64,000 nt of DNA from Silybum marianum (GCA_036898165.1 CM072528.1:930001-994000); one strand, 5' to 3'. Shown: positions 1-10,808, numbered from the stretch's first letter. Made by a program: numbers and translations. Notes: generated by a model from the letters alone, not told the origin.

Positions 1-421
1 CATAAAAAGGTGAAAACAAAGATGACACAACAAGTTACATTTCTGACAGTTTGGCCTAATAAAGAGACACCAAGTAACAAAATGACCTTAGGTTTCAATG
101 TGTATATATATCTTTAAACATTTAATGCATGATTCGTGAAATTGTTTTTTTTTCTTTTATTATTTTTGTATGTGTATACACTATACGCATGTATCGCACA
201 CTCGTAAGTCGTATCCTTGCAACATAGGTGTTAGATCTCTTACATTTGCCGTGTAAAGTGGAGTGATTATTTTAAATTACTGTTGCAACAATGTGTGAGT
301 CATAGTTTACCAGTTTGTACTAAAAAATATTTTTACCTAAAATAATTTGATCAATGAACAAACTCTTGGATGCTTTTAAGTCCCAACCTAGAAACCCAAT
401 CATTTTTCAATGCTATATATA

Positions 422-454
<33 letters not shown>

Positions 455-616
455 TCTTTTGTTTGGTGTTTGCTGATCTGTTGGTTTGCCTAATTCTTAT
501 AGTTTCCAAGACTAAACACAACCACCAGCCACCTCTAGAGTTTCCAGCCAACCACATTAAAGTCAACAAAACTCATGACCCTTATTTATTTATAATATTA
601 AATCACTGCTTATTCT
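1..616. other. Upstream region of proline-rich gene 1
   Basis: No gene is seen. The stretch matches the corresponding regions before genes 2 and 3. It contains a (GT)n/(TA)n microsatellite at about 421-454, where unit 2 has none. The short ORFs here on both strands run through the microsatellite and do not look like coding sequence. Confidence 0.7.
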
Positions 617-626
617 CTATATATAC
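617..626 (+). promoter_or_regulatory. TATA box of proline-rich gene 1
   Basis: CTATATATAC lies about 105 bp before the ATG. The same box sits at the same place before genes 2 (about 3662), 3 (about 6694) and 5 (about 21180), and is followed by a conserved leader containing CTCCCAAAAGCTCTTGAGCC (gene 5 slightly changed). Each copy therefore carries its own core promoter. Confidence 0.65.
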
Positions 627-727
627 TTCTGTGCTTTCTGCATTCTCCTTCACAATTAATCAGATTCATTAGCCTCTATCTCCCAAAAGCTCTTGAGCCT
701 TCTTTAGTAACTCAAAATAATCCTATC

Positions 728-1048
728 ATGGCTTCCACCGGTTATATTTACATTTTCGTACTTGCACTATTGTCCATTACAAGCAACGAGATGTGTTATG
801 CTTCTCGCAGTTTGTTGCAAGCAGCTCCAACACTCCCACAACCACAAATGCCCCCGATCCCCACACTCCCACAACCACAGATGCCCCCCATCCCCACACT
901 CCCACAACCACAAATGCCCACCATGCCCACACTCCCTAATATGCCCAAATTTTCCTTACCTCCGTTGCCTTCTATGCCTACCATCCCAAATCTTCCAACA
1001 ACTTTTCCCAAAATTCCTTTCTTCGCTCCACCACCTTCCAAAAAGTAG
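728..1048 (+). CDS. Small secreted proline-rich protein, PELPK/PRP-like, copy 1
   Basis: An intronless 106-aa protein. Residues 1-25 form a signal peptide with a hydrophobic core (YIYIFVLALL) ending at CYA, followed by the SR-S-LLQ motif found in all copies. Residues 33-66 are three 11-residue repeats of the type PTLPQPQMPPI, the 33-bp unit also being visible in the DNA. A conserved tail rich in Pro, Phe and Ser ends in FFAPPPSKK. There are no cysteines in the predicted mature protein. Such proteins are usually exported to the cell wall and hydroxylated on proline; that is family knowledge, not seen here. PELPK1 of Arabidopsis has the same plan but with Glu and Lys in the repeat, so the name is by resemblance only. 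The start is fixed by the signal peptide and by agreement among all copies. Confidence 0.85.
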   Translation: MASTGYIYIFVLALLSITSNEMCYASRSLLQAAPTLPQPQMPPIPTLPQPQMPPIPTLPQPQMPTMPTLPNMPKFSLPPLPSMPTIPNLPTTFPKIPFFAPPPSKK

Positions 1049-1584
1049 ATGATGGAGTATGGACAAATGTGTATGCGTTGATGCTAGACTAGAGGAGAAG
1101 TTAGTAGCTTTGATTCATCTAGCTGTCAAAAGGGTCCTTGATTTTATTGTTTTTACATTTACTTTTAATTTATTCCACATATAGTATAGGTTACATGAGT
1201 GATGAGTGTTTTTTTATGTATTATTTTTAATTTGTATACTCCTCATGTGGTTTGATATGCTTTATTGTAATATGTTGTTAGTTTAAAGGTGAAAATTTTC
1301 ATTACTTCCTTTCTTTCATACTACTGAGTATGTGGAGTGTTAAAAATGGAATCTGCATGTGTCCAAGCCGCTTTTTTACATAGATTAGGATCCATCTAGC
1401 ACTTCAATCACAATTAACTTAAGAACTATAAAGAAGCTAAAAAAACCATTGAAACCATATCAAGATCATGTTGCACAAAAGTTTCAGGAGTTTGTGAACG
1501 TACCTCTCATGAAGTATATACAGAATCTCTGTTTCTGATTCTGGAAGAAAGAAGAATTTAATTATACTATACAAGTATAGAGGG

Positions 1585-1742
1585 AGGTTCAGGAGAAAAC
1601 ACCCCAAAAAAATGAAAAACTGAGGAACACTGTGGTAACCGTTCATTTGGACGGTATGCACATGTGCATACCGTCCAAATGAACTGTTACCAGGGTTTTC
1701 CTCAGTTTTTTTCATTTTTTTTGCGGTTTTCCCCTAAACCTG
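1585..1742. mobile_element. MITE family A, copy 1, with a 44-bp perfect palindrome
   Basis: Terminal inverted repeats of type GGTTCAGGGGAAAACC enclose the ATGAAAAACTGAGGAAC motif and its inverse. The centre, 1641-1684, is a perfect 44-bp palindrome built around TATGCACATGTGCATA. The matching place in unit 3 (about 7681-7692) lacks the element, which defines its ends. Confidence 0.75.
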
Positions 1743-2414
1743 ACCCTATAAGTATATATCTATCTAAAATATATAAATAAATCATATCAAAATAGACCAT
1801 TTATTACAAGGTCAATCTTCCTGGATTATAATGTATGCAGATCTTTCCTCTGCTTAATGGGGTAGAGAGGTTGTTACTATAAAGATCCTTTTGGAATACA
1901 AATCACTTGTCCTTAATTTCATGTCCCTTCCCTGTCCCATCAATCAACTCTTAACACATCACCACTTAATCTAATATACATTTATTTATTTTATCCTTCT
2001 ATTTTCTTCTTCAAAAAGGTGATGATGTGTCGGATGATGATTGGTGGGCAGGGAGCGGACAAGAAGTTTGAGGACAGGTGATTTGTATTTGACGCACAAC
2101 ATACGAAAAATGTCTTGAAAAAACAAAATTGTCCAACCAGGTACTTTGTTCCGTGATCACTTCTCACTTAAAGCAAATCCATGAAGTGTGCTAACTACAT
2201 GCATCTCACTTTTTCTGCCATCAAGATTCATTTCAAATTTGCTTCTTTTTGATGAACTTTGATTACTAGAGATAGGAAGAAAACTCAACAAGTCGAAAAG
2301 TTGTTCAGCAACTCTAAACCTAGAAAACCTATTGTATTGTTATGCCAGGTGTCACTTCTGTTCTGCATTTGCTTATCTACCGGACTATCTTCATCTTGTA
2401 CTTGCCAAGAGTTA

Positions 2415-2721
2415 GGGGCTGTTCGGTTGGTTTTCCATTAAGTCGTGTATGGATAAAGATGTCTGTGTGGATTAATCTGTCGTATAGATTGGGAAGAGTT
2501 TTGTTTGAAGAGTTTTTCGTGAGTGACATTGACAGGAGCGTGATTTTTAATTGGGAGGGGCAGGTCTGAAAAAACTTGGCTTTCTGCATAAAGCTCCCCC
2601 TTAGAAGCTTACTGAATAAGTCACTTTCTATTTCTTTAAGACACTATCAAACAGTCATGTATAACTGACCGAATAAGTTGTGAGTCTCATCAAGCTCATT
2701 AATCTGCTAACAAATATGCCC
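2415..2721. mobile_element. MITE family C (Tourist/PIF-Harbinger-like), copy 1
   Basis: Starts GGGGCTGTTCGG, ends CAAATATGCCC and is flanked by TTA on both sides (2412-2414, 2722-2724). Unit 3 keeps the empty site GACTTTAGGTTGATAAAC near 8738. The interior has the family's recurring blocks (GGATTAATCTGTC; GCATAAAGCTCCCCC; ACTGAATAAG). Confidence 0.8.
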
Positions 2722-2729
2722 TTAGGTTG

Positions 2730-3660
2730 ATAAACTGCTCACAACCATCAGGGGTTGCAGCCTTTAATTCTACCATGCAATGGTTGGGGTGCAGAGGACT
2801 GAGGACATGACAATGAATTTATAGGGATAGAGAGGAAGTTTTAGGTCTTGTTTGTTTTTATCATTTTAAGCTCTTAATCACCACTTATGTCTGATTCATT
2901 TACACGTTTCAGAACCATTTCAGAACTGAAATCAGACTTCAGACTTCAGCACCTCTTAAAAAACAAACGCCACCTTACTCTTTCTTTTTACCAGAAAGAA
3001 ATCAAATTAAATACACAATTCGTAAAACTAGAAACAAAAGCTAAAATAAAATATAGACTTATTTAAGTTAACGGTCGTCGAAGAAAAAAACCAGATGACA
3101 CAATAAGTTATATACAAGACAGTATGGCCTAACATAGATACACCAAGTAAAAGTCAAAATGAACTTAGGTTTTAGTGTCTATATATGATATATCTTTACA
3201 CATTTAATGCAAGAATCGTGAATTTCTTATTTTATTTATTTATTTCTGTAGGTGTTAGATTAGATCTCTTACATTTACTGTGTAAAAGTTGAGTGATTGC
3301 TTTTAAATTACCTTAGCAACAAAGTATTGGTCATAGTTTAGCAGATTGTATTTAAAAAAATAATTTTACCTAATATAATATGATCAATCAACAAAATCCT
3401 TGAGTTTGGAGGATTTTATAACAACTCCCAACCTAGAAACCCAATTGTTTTTCAATGCTAGATATCTTTTTTTCTTTTCTTTGGTGTTGCAGATGCTGCT
3501 TTGTTGGTCTGCCTTATTCTCATACTTGCCAAAACTAAGCAGAACCGTCAGCCACCTTTAAAATTTCCAGCCAACCACATTAAAGTCAACAAAACTCATG
3601 ACCCTAATTTATATATATATATATATATAAATGTATATATAGATATTAGTAAAATTAGTC
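2730..3660. other. Intergenic part of array unit 1 and promoter block of unit 2
   Basis: No gene. It holds the array's inter-unit sequence, including the block CACCAAGTAAAAGT shared with unit 3, and a (TA)n run at about 3609-3630. The 2840-2960 stretch, with inverted TCAGACTT/AGTCTGA-type pieces, is absent from unit 2 and may be a decayed insertion. Confidence 0.6.
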
Positions 3661-3779
3661 TCTATATATAGTTCTGTCCTTTCTGCATTCTTCTTCACAC
3701 TAATCACTTAATCAGCTTCATTTCCCTTTGTCTCCCAAAAGCTCTTGAGCCTTCTTTAGCAACTCAAAATAATCCTATC

Positions 3780-4133
3780 ATGGCTTCCACCGGTTATATT
3801 TACATTTTCGTACTTGCACTATTGTCCTTAACAAACAACGAGATGTGTTATGCTTCTCGCAGTTTGTTGCAAGCAGCTCCAACACTACCACAACCACAAA
3901 TACCCACCATGCCAACACTACCACAACCACAGATGCCCCCAATCCCCACCCTCCCACAACCACAACTGCCCCCCATCCCCACACTCCCACAACCACAAAT
4001 GCCCACCATGCCCACACTCCCTAATATTCCCAAATTTTCCTTACCTCCATTGCCTTCTATGCCTACCATCCCAAATCTTCCAACAACTTTTCCCAAAATT
4101 CCTTTCTTCGCTCCACCACCTTCCAAAAAGTAG
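3780..4133 (+). CDS. Small secreted proline-rich protein, PELPK/PRP-like, copy 2
   Basis: 117 aa, one exon. The signal peptide (residues 1-25, ending CYA) differs from copy 1 at only two residues. Four 11-residue PTLPQPQxPxx repeats follow, one more than copy 1, with Met, Ile or Leu at the eighth position. The C-terminal tail after the repeats is almost identical to copy 1. The extra repeat is a whole 33-bp unit, as expected from slippage or unequal exchange. The leader and 3' UTR match copies 1 and 3 nearly base for base, so cross-regulation or co-expression is likely, though not shown. Confidence 0.85.
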   Translation: MASTGYIYIFVLALLSLTNNEMCYASRSLLQAAPTLPQPQIPTMPTLPQPQMPPIPTLPQPQLPPIPTLPQPQMPTMPTLPNIPKFSLPPLPSMPTIPNLPTTFPKIPFFAPPPSKK

Positions 4134-4667
4134 ACTATGGAGTATGAACAAATGCGACGATGCTAGATTAGAGAAAAGTTAGTAGCTTTGATTGATCTAG
4201 CAGTCAAAAGGGTCCTTGATTTTATTGTTTTTACATTTACTTTTAATTTATTCCATATATAGGATAGGTTACATGAGCGACGAGTGTTTTTTTATGTATT
4301 ACTTTTAATTTCTGTACTCCTTGTGTGGTTTGATATGCTTTGTTGTAATATGTTGTTAATTTAAAGGTGGAAATTTTCATTACTTACTTTCTTTCATACT
4401 ACTGAGTATGTGGAGTTTTAAAATGGAATCTGCATGTGTCCAAGCCTTCTCATCTGCTTTTTTACATAGATAAGGATCCGTCTAGCACTTCGATCACAAT
4501 TAACTTAAGAACTAGAAATAAATTAAACAAAACATTGGAATCATACCATGATCATGTTGCACAAAAGTTTCAGGAGTTTTTGAAAGGACCTCTCATGAAA
4601 TATATACAGAATCTCTGTTTCTGATTCTGGAAGAAAGAAGAGTGCAATTATACTATATAAGTATAGA

Positions 4668-4918
4668 GGGGGGTTTAGGAGAAAACCCCCCAAAAAATGA
4701 AAAATTGAGGAACATCGTAGTAACCATTCATTTGGACGGTATGCACATGTGCATAGAAGTAATTGAAGTTGTTTCTTGGTTTTTACGCACATGTGCATAG
4801 CGGACAAACTGTTTACAAGTTATTTGTATGCACATATGCATACCCTCCAAATGAACGATTACCGAAATGTTCCTCAGTTTTTTCATTTTTTTGCTGTTTT
4901 CCCCTAAACCTGACCCTA
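4668..4918. mobile_element. MITE family A, copy 2
   Basis: Sits at the same place in unit 2 as copy 1 in unit 1, so it was inherited by duplication. It is about 95 bp longer, with extra TGCACATGTGCATA-type palindromes near 4744, 4785 and 4831. The ends are GGTTTAGGAGAAAACC and its inverse. Confidence 0.75.
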
Positions 4919-5582
4919 TAAGTATATATCTATCTAAAATATATAAATAAATCATATAAAAATAGACCATTTATTACAAGGTCAATCTTTCTGGATTATA
5001 ATGTAGGCAGATCTTTCCTCTGCTCCAAGGGGTAGAGGGTTGTTGTTTCCATAAAGATCTCCCGGAATACAAATCACTTGTTCTTAATTTCATGTCCCTT
5101 CCCCGTCCCACCAGTCAACTCCTTACACATCATTACTTAATCTAATATACATTTAATTAATTCATCCTTCTATTTTCTTACTTCAAAAAGGTGATGATGT
5201 GTCGGATGCTGATTGGTGGGCAGGGAGGGGACAAGAAGTTAGAGGACGGGTGATTTGTATTTGACGCACAGCTTGCAAAAAATGTCTTGAAGAAACAAAA
5301 ATTGTCCAACCAGGTACATTGTTCCATCCATGATCACTACCACACTAAAAGCAAATCCATGAAGTGTGCTAACTACATGCATCTCATTTTTTTCTGCCAT
5401 TAGATTCATTTCAAATTTTGATGAACTTTGATTACTATAAAATGGAAGAAAATCAAAAAGTCGAAAAGTTGTTCAACAACTCTAAACCTAGAAAACCTAT
5501 TGTATTGTTATGCCAGGTGTCACTTTTATTCTGCGTTTGCTTATCTATCAGACCATCTTCCTCTTGTACTTGCCAAGACTTA

Positions 5583-5885
5583 GGGGCTGTTTGGTTGGTT
5601 TTCCATTAAGTCCTGTATGGATAAAGATGTTTGTGTGGATTAATCTGTCTGTATAGATTGGGAAGAGTTTTGTTTGGAAGAGTTATTTCATGGATGACGG
5701 TAGCGTGTTTTTTAACTGGGAGGGGCAGGTTTAAAAAAAACTTGGCTTTCTGCATGAAGCTCCCCCTTAGAAGCTTACTGAATAAGTCACTTTCTATTTC
5801 ATTAAGCCACTACCAAACAGTCATTTATAACTGACTGAATAAGTTGTGTCTCATTAAGCTAATTAAGCTGCTAACAAACATTCCC
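5583..5885. mobile_element. MITE family C (Tourist-like), copy 2
   Basis: Orthologous to the copy at 2415. Starts GGGGCTGTTTGGTTGG, with TTA at 5580-5582 and 5886-5888. The bases after the right TTA jump straight to ATTCTACCATGCAATGG. The intervening 40-odd bases kept in unit 1 are missing, consistent with a deletion between two TTA repeats. Confidence 0.75.
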
Positions 5886-5889
5886 TTAA

Positions 5890-6690
5890 TTCTACCATGC
5901 AATGGTTGGGGTGCAGAGGACATGCACCCAATGCAATGTTTAGTACAGTATCCTGAATAATTGACAATAATTTATAGGCAGAGGACATGCACCCAATGCA
6001 ATGCAATGTTTACTCTTTGCCTTTTACCAGAAAGAAATCAAATTAAATACACAATTCATAAAACCAGAAGCAAAAGCTAAAATAAAATATAGACTTATTT
6101 AAGTTAATGATCGTCAAAGAAGAAAACAAGACGACACAATAAGTTACATTTATGACAGTTTGGTGTAATATAGATACACCAAGTAAAAGTAACAAAATGA
6201 ACTTAGGCTTTAGTGTCTATATATATATCTTTACACATCAAGCAAGGATAGTGAAATTATATATTTTTTCTTTTATTATATTTGTATGTATGTGTATGCA
6301 CACACAAACACATGTATCACACATATATGTATCCTTCCAACACAGGTGTTACTTGTTAGACCTCTTACATTTGTTGTTGCGTAAAGTTTGAGTTATTTTT
6401 TTCAAAATTATTGTGGCAACAAAGTGTTATAGTCATAGTTTTCCAGATTATATTAAAAAAATATGTTTACCTAAAATAATATGGTCAATGAACAAAGTCC
6501 TTGAGTTTGGAGGCTTTTTTAACAACTTCCAACCTAGTAACCCAATTGTTTTTTTCAATGCTAGAGTGATATGTTTGTTTGCCTTAAGCATAACCACCAG
6601 CCACCACTGGAGTTTCCAGCCAACCACATTAAAGTCAACAAAACTCATGACCCTTATTTATTTATATTTATATATTAAATCACTACTTCT
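5890..6690. other. Inter-unit region before proline-rich gene 3
   Basis: No gene. A short duplication of GCAGAGGACATGCACCCAAT is present at about 5914 and 5978. The rest is the array's common upstream block. The frame of gene 3 happens to stay open back to about 6413, but that extension is not conserved in the other copies. Confidence 0.55.
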
Positions 6691-6805
6691 TCTCTATATA
6701 TACTTCTATGCTTTCTCCATTCTTCTTCACATTAATCAGATTCTCATTAGCCTCTGTCTCCCAAAAGCTCTTGAGCCTTCTTTAGCAACTCACAATCATC
6801 CTATC

Positions 6806-7159
6806 ATGGCTTCCACCGGTTATATTTACATTTTCGTACTTGCACTATTGTCCTTAACAAACAACGAGATGTGTTATGCTTCTCGCAGTTTGTTGCAAGC
6901 AGCTCCAACACTTCCACAACCACAAATGCCCCTGATCCCCACATTCCCACAACCACAGATGCCCCCCATCCCCACACTCCCACAACCAAAACTGCCCCCC
7001 ATCCCCACACTCCCACAACCACAAATACCCACCATGCCCACATTCCCTAATATGCCTAAAGTTTCCTTACCTCCATTGCCTTCTATGCCTACCATCCCAA
7101 ATCTTCCAACAACTCTTCCCAAAATTCCTTTCTTCGCTCCACCACCTTCCAAAAAGTAG
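6806..7159 (+). CDS. Small secreted proline-rich protein, PELPK/PRP-like, copy 3
   Basis: 117 aa. The ATG at 6806 is chosen because the encoded signal peptide (MASTGYIYIFVLALLS, cut after CYA at residue 25) matches every other copy and lies about 110 bp after the conserved TATA box; the frame is open upstream by chance. Four 11-residue repeats carry more changes than in copies 1 and 2 (a Phe for Leu, a Lys for Gln, a Leu for Pro), suggesting relaxed constraint within repeats while the tail FFAPPPSKK is kept. This unit lacks the MITEs found downstream of copies 1 and 2. Confidence 0.85.
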   Translation: MASTGYIYIFVLALLSLTNNEMCYASRSLLQAAPTLPQPQMPLIPTFPQPQMPPIPTLPQPKLPPIPTLPQPQIPTMPTFPNMPKVSLPPLPSMPTIPNLPTTLPKIPFFAPPPSKK

Positions 7160-7689
7160 ACTATGGAGTATGATCAAATGCGATGATGCTAGATTAGAGA
7201 AAAGTTAGTAGCTTTGATTGATCTAGCAGTCAAAAGGGTCCTTGGTTTTATTGTATTTACATTTACTTTTAATTTATTCCACTTATAGGATAGGTTACAT
7301 GAGTGATGAGTGTTTTTTTTTTTATGTATTACTTTTAATTTGTGTATTCCTTGTGTGGTTTGATATGCTTTTTTGTAACATACTGTTAATTTAAAGGTGA
7401 ATTTTTTTCATTATTTCCTTGTTAAAATGGAATCTGCATGTGTCCAAGCCTCATAAGTAGATGTAAAAAGTGGTACCTCATCTGCTTTCTACATAGATTA
7501 GGACCCATCTAGCACTTAAATCACATTTAACTTAAGAATTAGAAAGAAATAAAAAAGAACATTGGAACCATACAGTGATCATATTGCACAAAAGTTTCAT
7601 GAGTTTGTGAGAGAACCTATCATGAAATATATACAGAATCTCTGTTTCTGATTCGAGGAGCAAGAAGAGTGTAATTATACTATATAAGT

Positions 7690-8250
7690 ACGTATCTATC
7701 TAAATATATATAAATAAATCATATCAATATAGACCATTTATTACAAGGTCAATCTTTCTGGATTACAAGAAGTTAAAAATATGGATTTTGGGGACGTTTA
7801 TCACACACTTACCCGGTAAGCGCTTACCGAGTAAGACTCTTGGTCCTTGTCTCGCTCTTACAGGGTAAGATTCTTGGTTCTTATTATATTCATCCGGAAA
7901 GGTAATGTGGCTTGGTAAGTGCTTACCCGGCTACAGAGTTTTGTAAACGGCCCCTTAGTATCAATTATAGTTCCAAAATACGGGTAAAAAGAAGTGATTG
8001 TCATGGAGTTTTGTGTTGTGTAATCACTCAAATAAGGTTATGTATTTTTCATTAAACTAGTAGTGAACTCTAAACAGTATATATATATATATACAACCAA
8101 ACAACCTAATTAAGGAAAGGATACTAAGAAAGTAAAGTCCTCATTTACTATATCTAACATGTTGCACATATAATTTTAAGTTCTTTTTGAGGAGGAAGCA
8201 TGTTAAAAATGGTCTGGCATAGTGTCATCTCCCTTCATGTTCGTACACAT
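7690..8250. other. Non-coding region downstream of proline-rich gene 3
   Basis: No gene. A piece at 7775-7960 contains CTTACCCGGTAAGCGCTTACC and related inverted bits that recur near 35810-35960, so it is probably a dispersed repeat. A short (TA)n is at about 8080-8092. Confidence 0.45.
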
Positions 8251-8253
8251 TAT

Positions 8254-8419
8254 GGGTTGGGTTCCAGTGAAAATGAAAGTTATGGTGAGAAGGGATCTCC
8301 ACCCTTGGATCAATCATAATTGAAGAAAACATGATCAATTCTCTTCTAAAGCGCAATTCTGTTGTTTTGGGATTAAAACTGATCAAGGGTCCAAATCCCT
8401 TTTTATACTTCTCACCTTA
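8254..8419. mobile_element. MITE family E, copy 1
   Basis: Begins GGGTTGGGTTCCAGTGA and ends in its loose inverse, TATACTTCTCACCTTA. Inside are TTATGGTGAGAAG and CCCTTGGATCA. A second member lies at 27531-27715 inside RECA1 intron 11. Confidence 0.55.
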
Positions 8420-8869
8420 ACTCCTATTCTCACATGATCCTTCGTCTACACATCATTGCTTCAACTAATATACATTTATTTATTTATTTCATCCTTTTAT
8501 TTTCTTTCTTCAAAAAAAGTGATGACGTGTCGGGTGTTGATTGGTGGGCAGGTACATGCATCACTTTTTCTGCCATCAGATTCATATCAAATTTGCTTCT
8601 CTTTGATTAAACTTTGCTTACCGGAAGTTGTTCAACAACTCTAAACCTAGACAACCTGTTGTATTTTTATGCCACGTGTCACTTTTATTCTGCATTTGCT
8701 TATCTACTAGACTACATCTTCCTCTAAAACTTGCCAAGACTTTAGGTTGATAAACTGCTAACAACCATCAAGATTTGCAGCCTTTGATTCCAACCAACCA
8801 AATAAAAAGTCAACCACAACCTGTGGATATTATATATTTACTATTATTTGAGTTATAGATATCAAATGA

Positions 8870-9072
8870 GAACTCAAATTTGGTTGTGAACGTGATGACA
8901 AATGAGACCGCGACACGTGTCTGAATGTATATTATTCAGACTGAATAAATACTATATTCGGTCTGAATATTTCTTTGATTATTCGGTCTGAATAATATAC
9001 ATCCAGACACGTGTCACGGTCTCATTGTCCTCACGTTCACAACCAAATTTGAGTTCGCATTTGAACTTTCCT
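8870..9072. mobile_element. MITE family B, copy 1: long foldback upstream of proline-rich gene 4
   Basis: A near-perfect inverted repeat of about 100 bp per arm. The outer arm reads TCAAATTTGGTTGTGAACGT and the inner part carries GACACGTGTC and TATTCAGACTGAATA pieces. It ends about 130 bp before gene 4 and so sits in its promoter region. Its arms contain CACGTG (G-box core) sequences. Confidence 0.8.
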
Positions 9073-9097
9073 CTTGAGTTATAATCCCCTCATATAT

Positions 9098-9130
<33 letters not shown>

Positions 9131-9200
9131 TCTTAAATCTTTGGTGCATTCACCTTTACAATTGATCAAGTTCATTAGCTAATAATCACAACATCTTGCC

Positions 9201-9560
9201 ATGGCTTCCACCACCTACATTTACGTTATCGTTTTTGCAGTATTATTTCTTATGAACAACAAGATATGTTATGCTTCACGTAATTTGTTGCAGGCAAATC
9301 CAACGGTGCCACAACCACAAATACCCACCATCCCGACACTGCCACAACCACAGATTCCCGCCATTCCGACACTTCCACAACCACAGATGCCCGCCATGCC
9401 GACACTCCCACAACCACAGATACCCACCATTCCGACGATGCCAACCATCCCTACACTCCCTAATATACCTAAAGTTTCCTTGCCTCCATTACCTTCCATG
9501 CCTACAATCCCAAATCTTCCCAAATTTCCTTTCTTTGCTCCACCACCTTCCCAGAAATAG
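9201..9560 (+). CDS. Small secreted proline-rich protein, PELPK/PRP-like, copy 4 (diverged)
   Basis: 119 aa, one exon. The signal peptide (MASTTYIYVIVFAVLFL, cut after CYA) and the SRNLLQA motif are conserved. Four PTxPQPQxPxx repeats are followed by a short PTMPTIPTLPNIPK stretch, and the tail lacks the TTFPK segment, ending FFAPPPSQK. It resembles the intronic copy at 21295 in SRNLLQ. A TATA run after (CT)n lies at about 9113-9130. It is the most diverged of the four clustered intact copies. Confidence 0.85.
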   Translation: MASTTYIYVIVFAVLFLMNNKICYASRNLLQANPTVPQPQIPTIPTLPQPQIPAIPTLPQPQMPAMPTLPQPQIPTIPTMPTIPTLPNIPKVSLPPLPSMPTIPNLPKFPFFAPPPSQK

Positions 9561-9639
9561 AATACAGAAAACCCATTGATGCTAAACCAGAGAAGAAATA
9601 CTTTATATATATAATATATATATATATATACACACACAA

Positions 9640-9857
9640 AGCAAAGTTTAGGGGAAACCCAAAAAGATGAAAAAAAAATGAGGAATACCTTAATAATCAT
9701 TCATTTATATGCATACCAGTAATTGAAGATGTTTTGTTTCCTGGTTTCTATGCATGTGTATATCTGACAAATTACTTGCATGCACATGTGTATACTATAC
9801 AGATGAAGGGTTATTAGGGTGTTCCTTTATTTTTATTTTTATTTTATGAGTTTCCTA
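9640..9857. mobile_element. MITE family A, copy 3 (decayed)
   Basis: GTTTAGGGGAAACCC at the left, the interior ATGAGGAATACC, and several TGCACATGTGTATA-type pieces. The right end is poor. It lies in the 3' UTR region of proline-rich gene 4. Confidence 0.5.
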
Positions 9858-9859
9858 GA

Positions 9860-10808
9860 GTCTATATATTGAAAGGTCTTTAGCCCTGTTGTTTTTACAT
9901 TTATGCTTTTCTTATGATTGGGTTACAACTTACAAATTACAACATATATGGGATTGGTAGATAGGGTGCATGATCTGTAAGTTTTTTTAATTGCATATTG
10001 TTCTTAATTTGTTGGCTTGCTGTATGTTTTGATGTACTTTTGTTGTAATATATATTTAATTTTAAGTTGCAATATTGGATTATTTTTGGTGAGATGAGTG
10101 GGGAGATGAAGTTCATAATTTACAAAATTAAAGTGAATTACAGTAAATTGTCTTAAAATGAAACTATTTTATTTAATTCTTAAGCGTATATGGATATGAT
10201 CTAATTAAGAGCATGTTAACCTCCAATCCATGGCTAAACGAGCTTTGGTAGCAACTGAATTTAAACCCAATATTGATAAAGCTTGATAAATCTTATAAAC
10301 ATAGTTTAATTTCAAATTATTTTATAATGGTTATAAAAAAACAAATAAATAAATCTTGAATTAAATTTTACTTGAAAAAAAGTATTCTATATCAAACATG
10401 ACGAATAATCTAACTACGAAGAGATTTCTTTGACGAAGCCTTCTGACTTTGGCTGATGCTATACGGCCTGAAGGAAGCTTTGAGTTGGATAAATACTAGA
10501 GGTTGGAGACAGATGGTGGTAGAAAGTAGAAACGAATTGTCTGGTCGTGAACTCGTGATCCAAACCCTTCAAAGCAATATGAATTTGAATTCGTTGTTTG
10601 ACTTAAGGTGATCCTCTGTGATGTCCATAATACCTTGGTTCTTTTTGTGAAACGATATGCAAACACATTAGCCCATAAGGTCGCTAGAGACTCTTGTTTT
10701 TATTCAGATTGAGATGAGAACGAAACTATTTTGCCTCCCTCTTTTTTGTATCTGTTCATTTGAATTTTCTTAAATAAATGGTTCTAAGTTTCTTTTGTGT
10801 AAAAAATA
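9860..10808. other. AT-rich intergenic DNA
   Basis: Up to about 10080 the sequence still resembles the 3' flank of the array units (CTTTTGTTGTAATAT). From there to 10808 nothing recognisable as a gene or repeat is seen. Confidence 0.5.

Larger units (their letters stand above)
1..10080 (+). repeat. Tandem segmental array of about 3-kb units, each with one proline-rich gene
   Basis: Start codons at 728, 3780, 6806 and 9201 are 3052, 3026 and 2395 bp apart. Similarity extends well beyond the genes: the promoter block (about 360-727, 3380-3779, 6480-6805), the 3' UTR and downstream block (1049-1580, 4134-4665, 7160-7680), and a further block containing GAAAAGTTGTTCA(A/G)CAACTC (near 2297, 5464, 8629). 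Units 1 and 2 share two MITEs that unit 3 lacks; unit 4 is the most diverged. The window opens inside a unit, so the array may continue upstream. More unit pieces lie in RECA1 intron 3 (about 20040-22700). Confidence 0.9.

Noticed and set aside
796..1041. Gly/Val-rich minus-strand ORFs opposite every proline-rich gene (also 3848-4126, 6874-7152, 9269-9700, 21363-21647)
   Set aside because: They are complements of CCA/CCC-rich repeats; they are conserved only because the sense strand is.
6413..6805. In-frame upstream extension of proline-rich gene 3 to a 248-aa protein
   Set aside because: Copies 1, 2, 4 and 5 do not share it, it runs through the conserved TATA box and leader, and it would bury the signal peptide.
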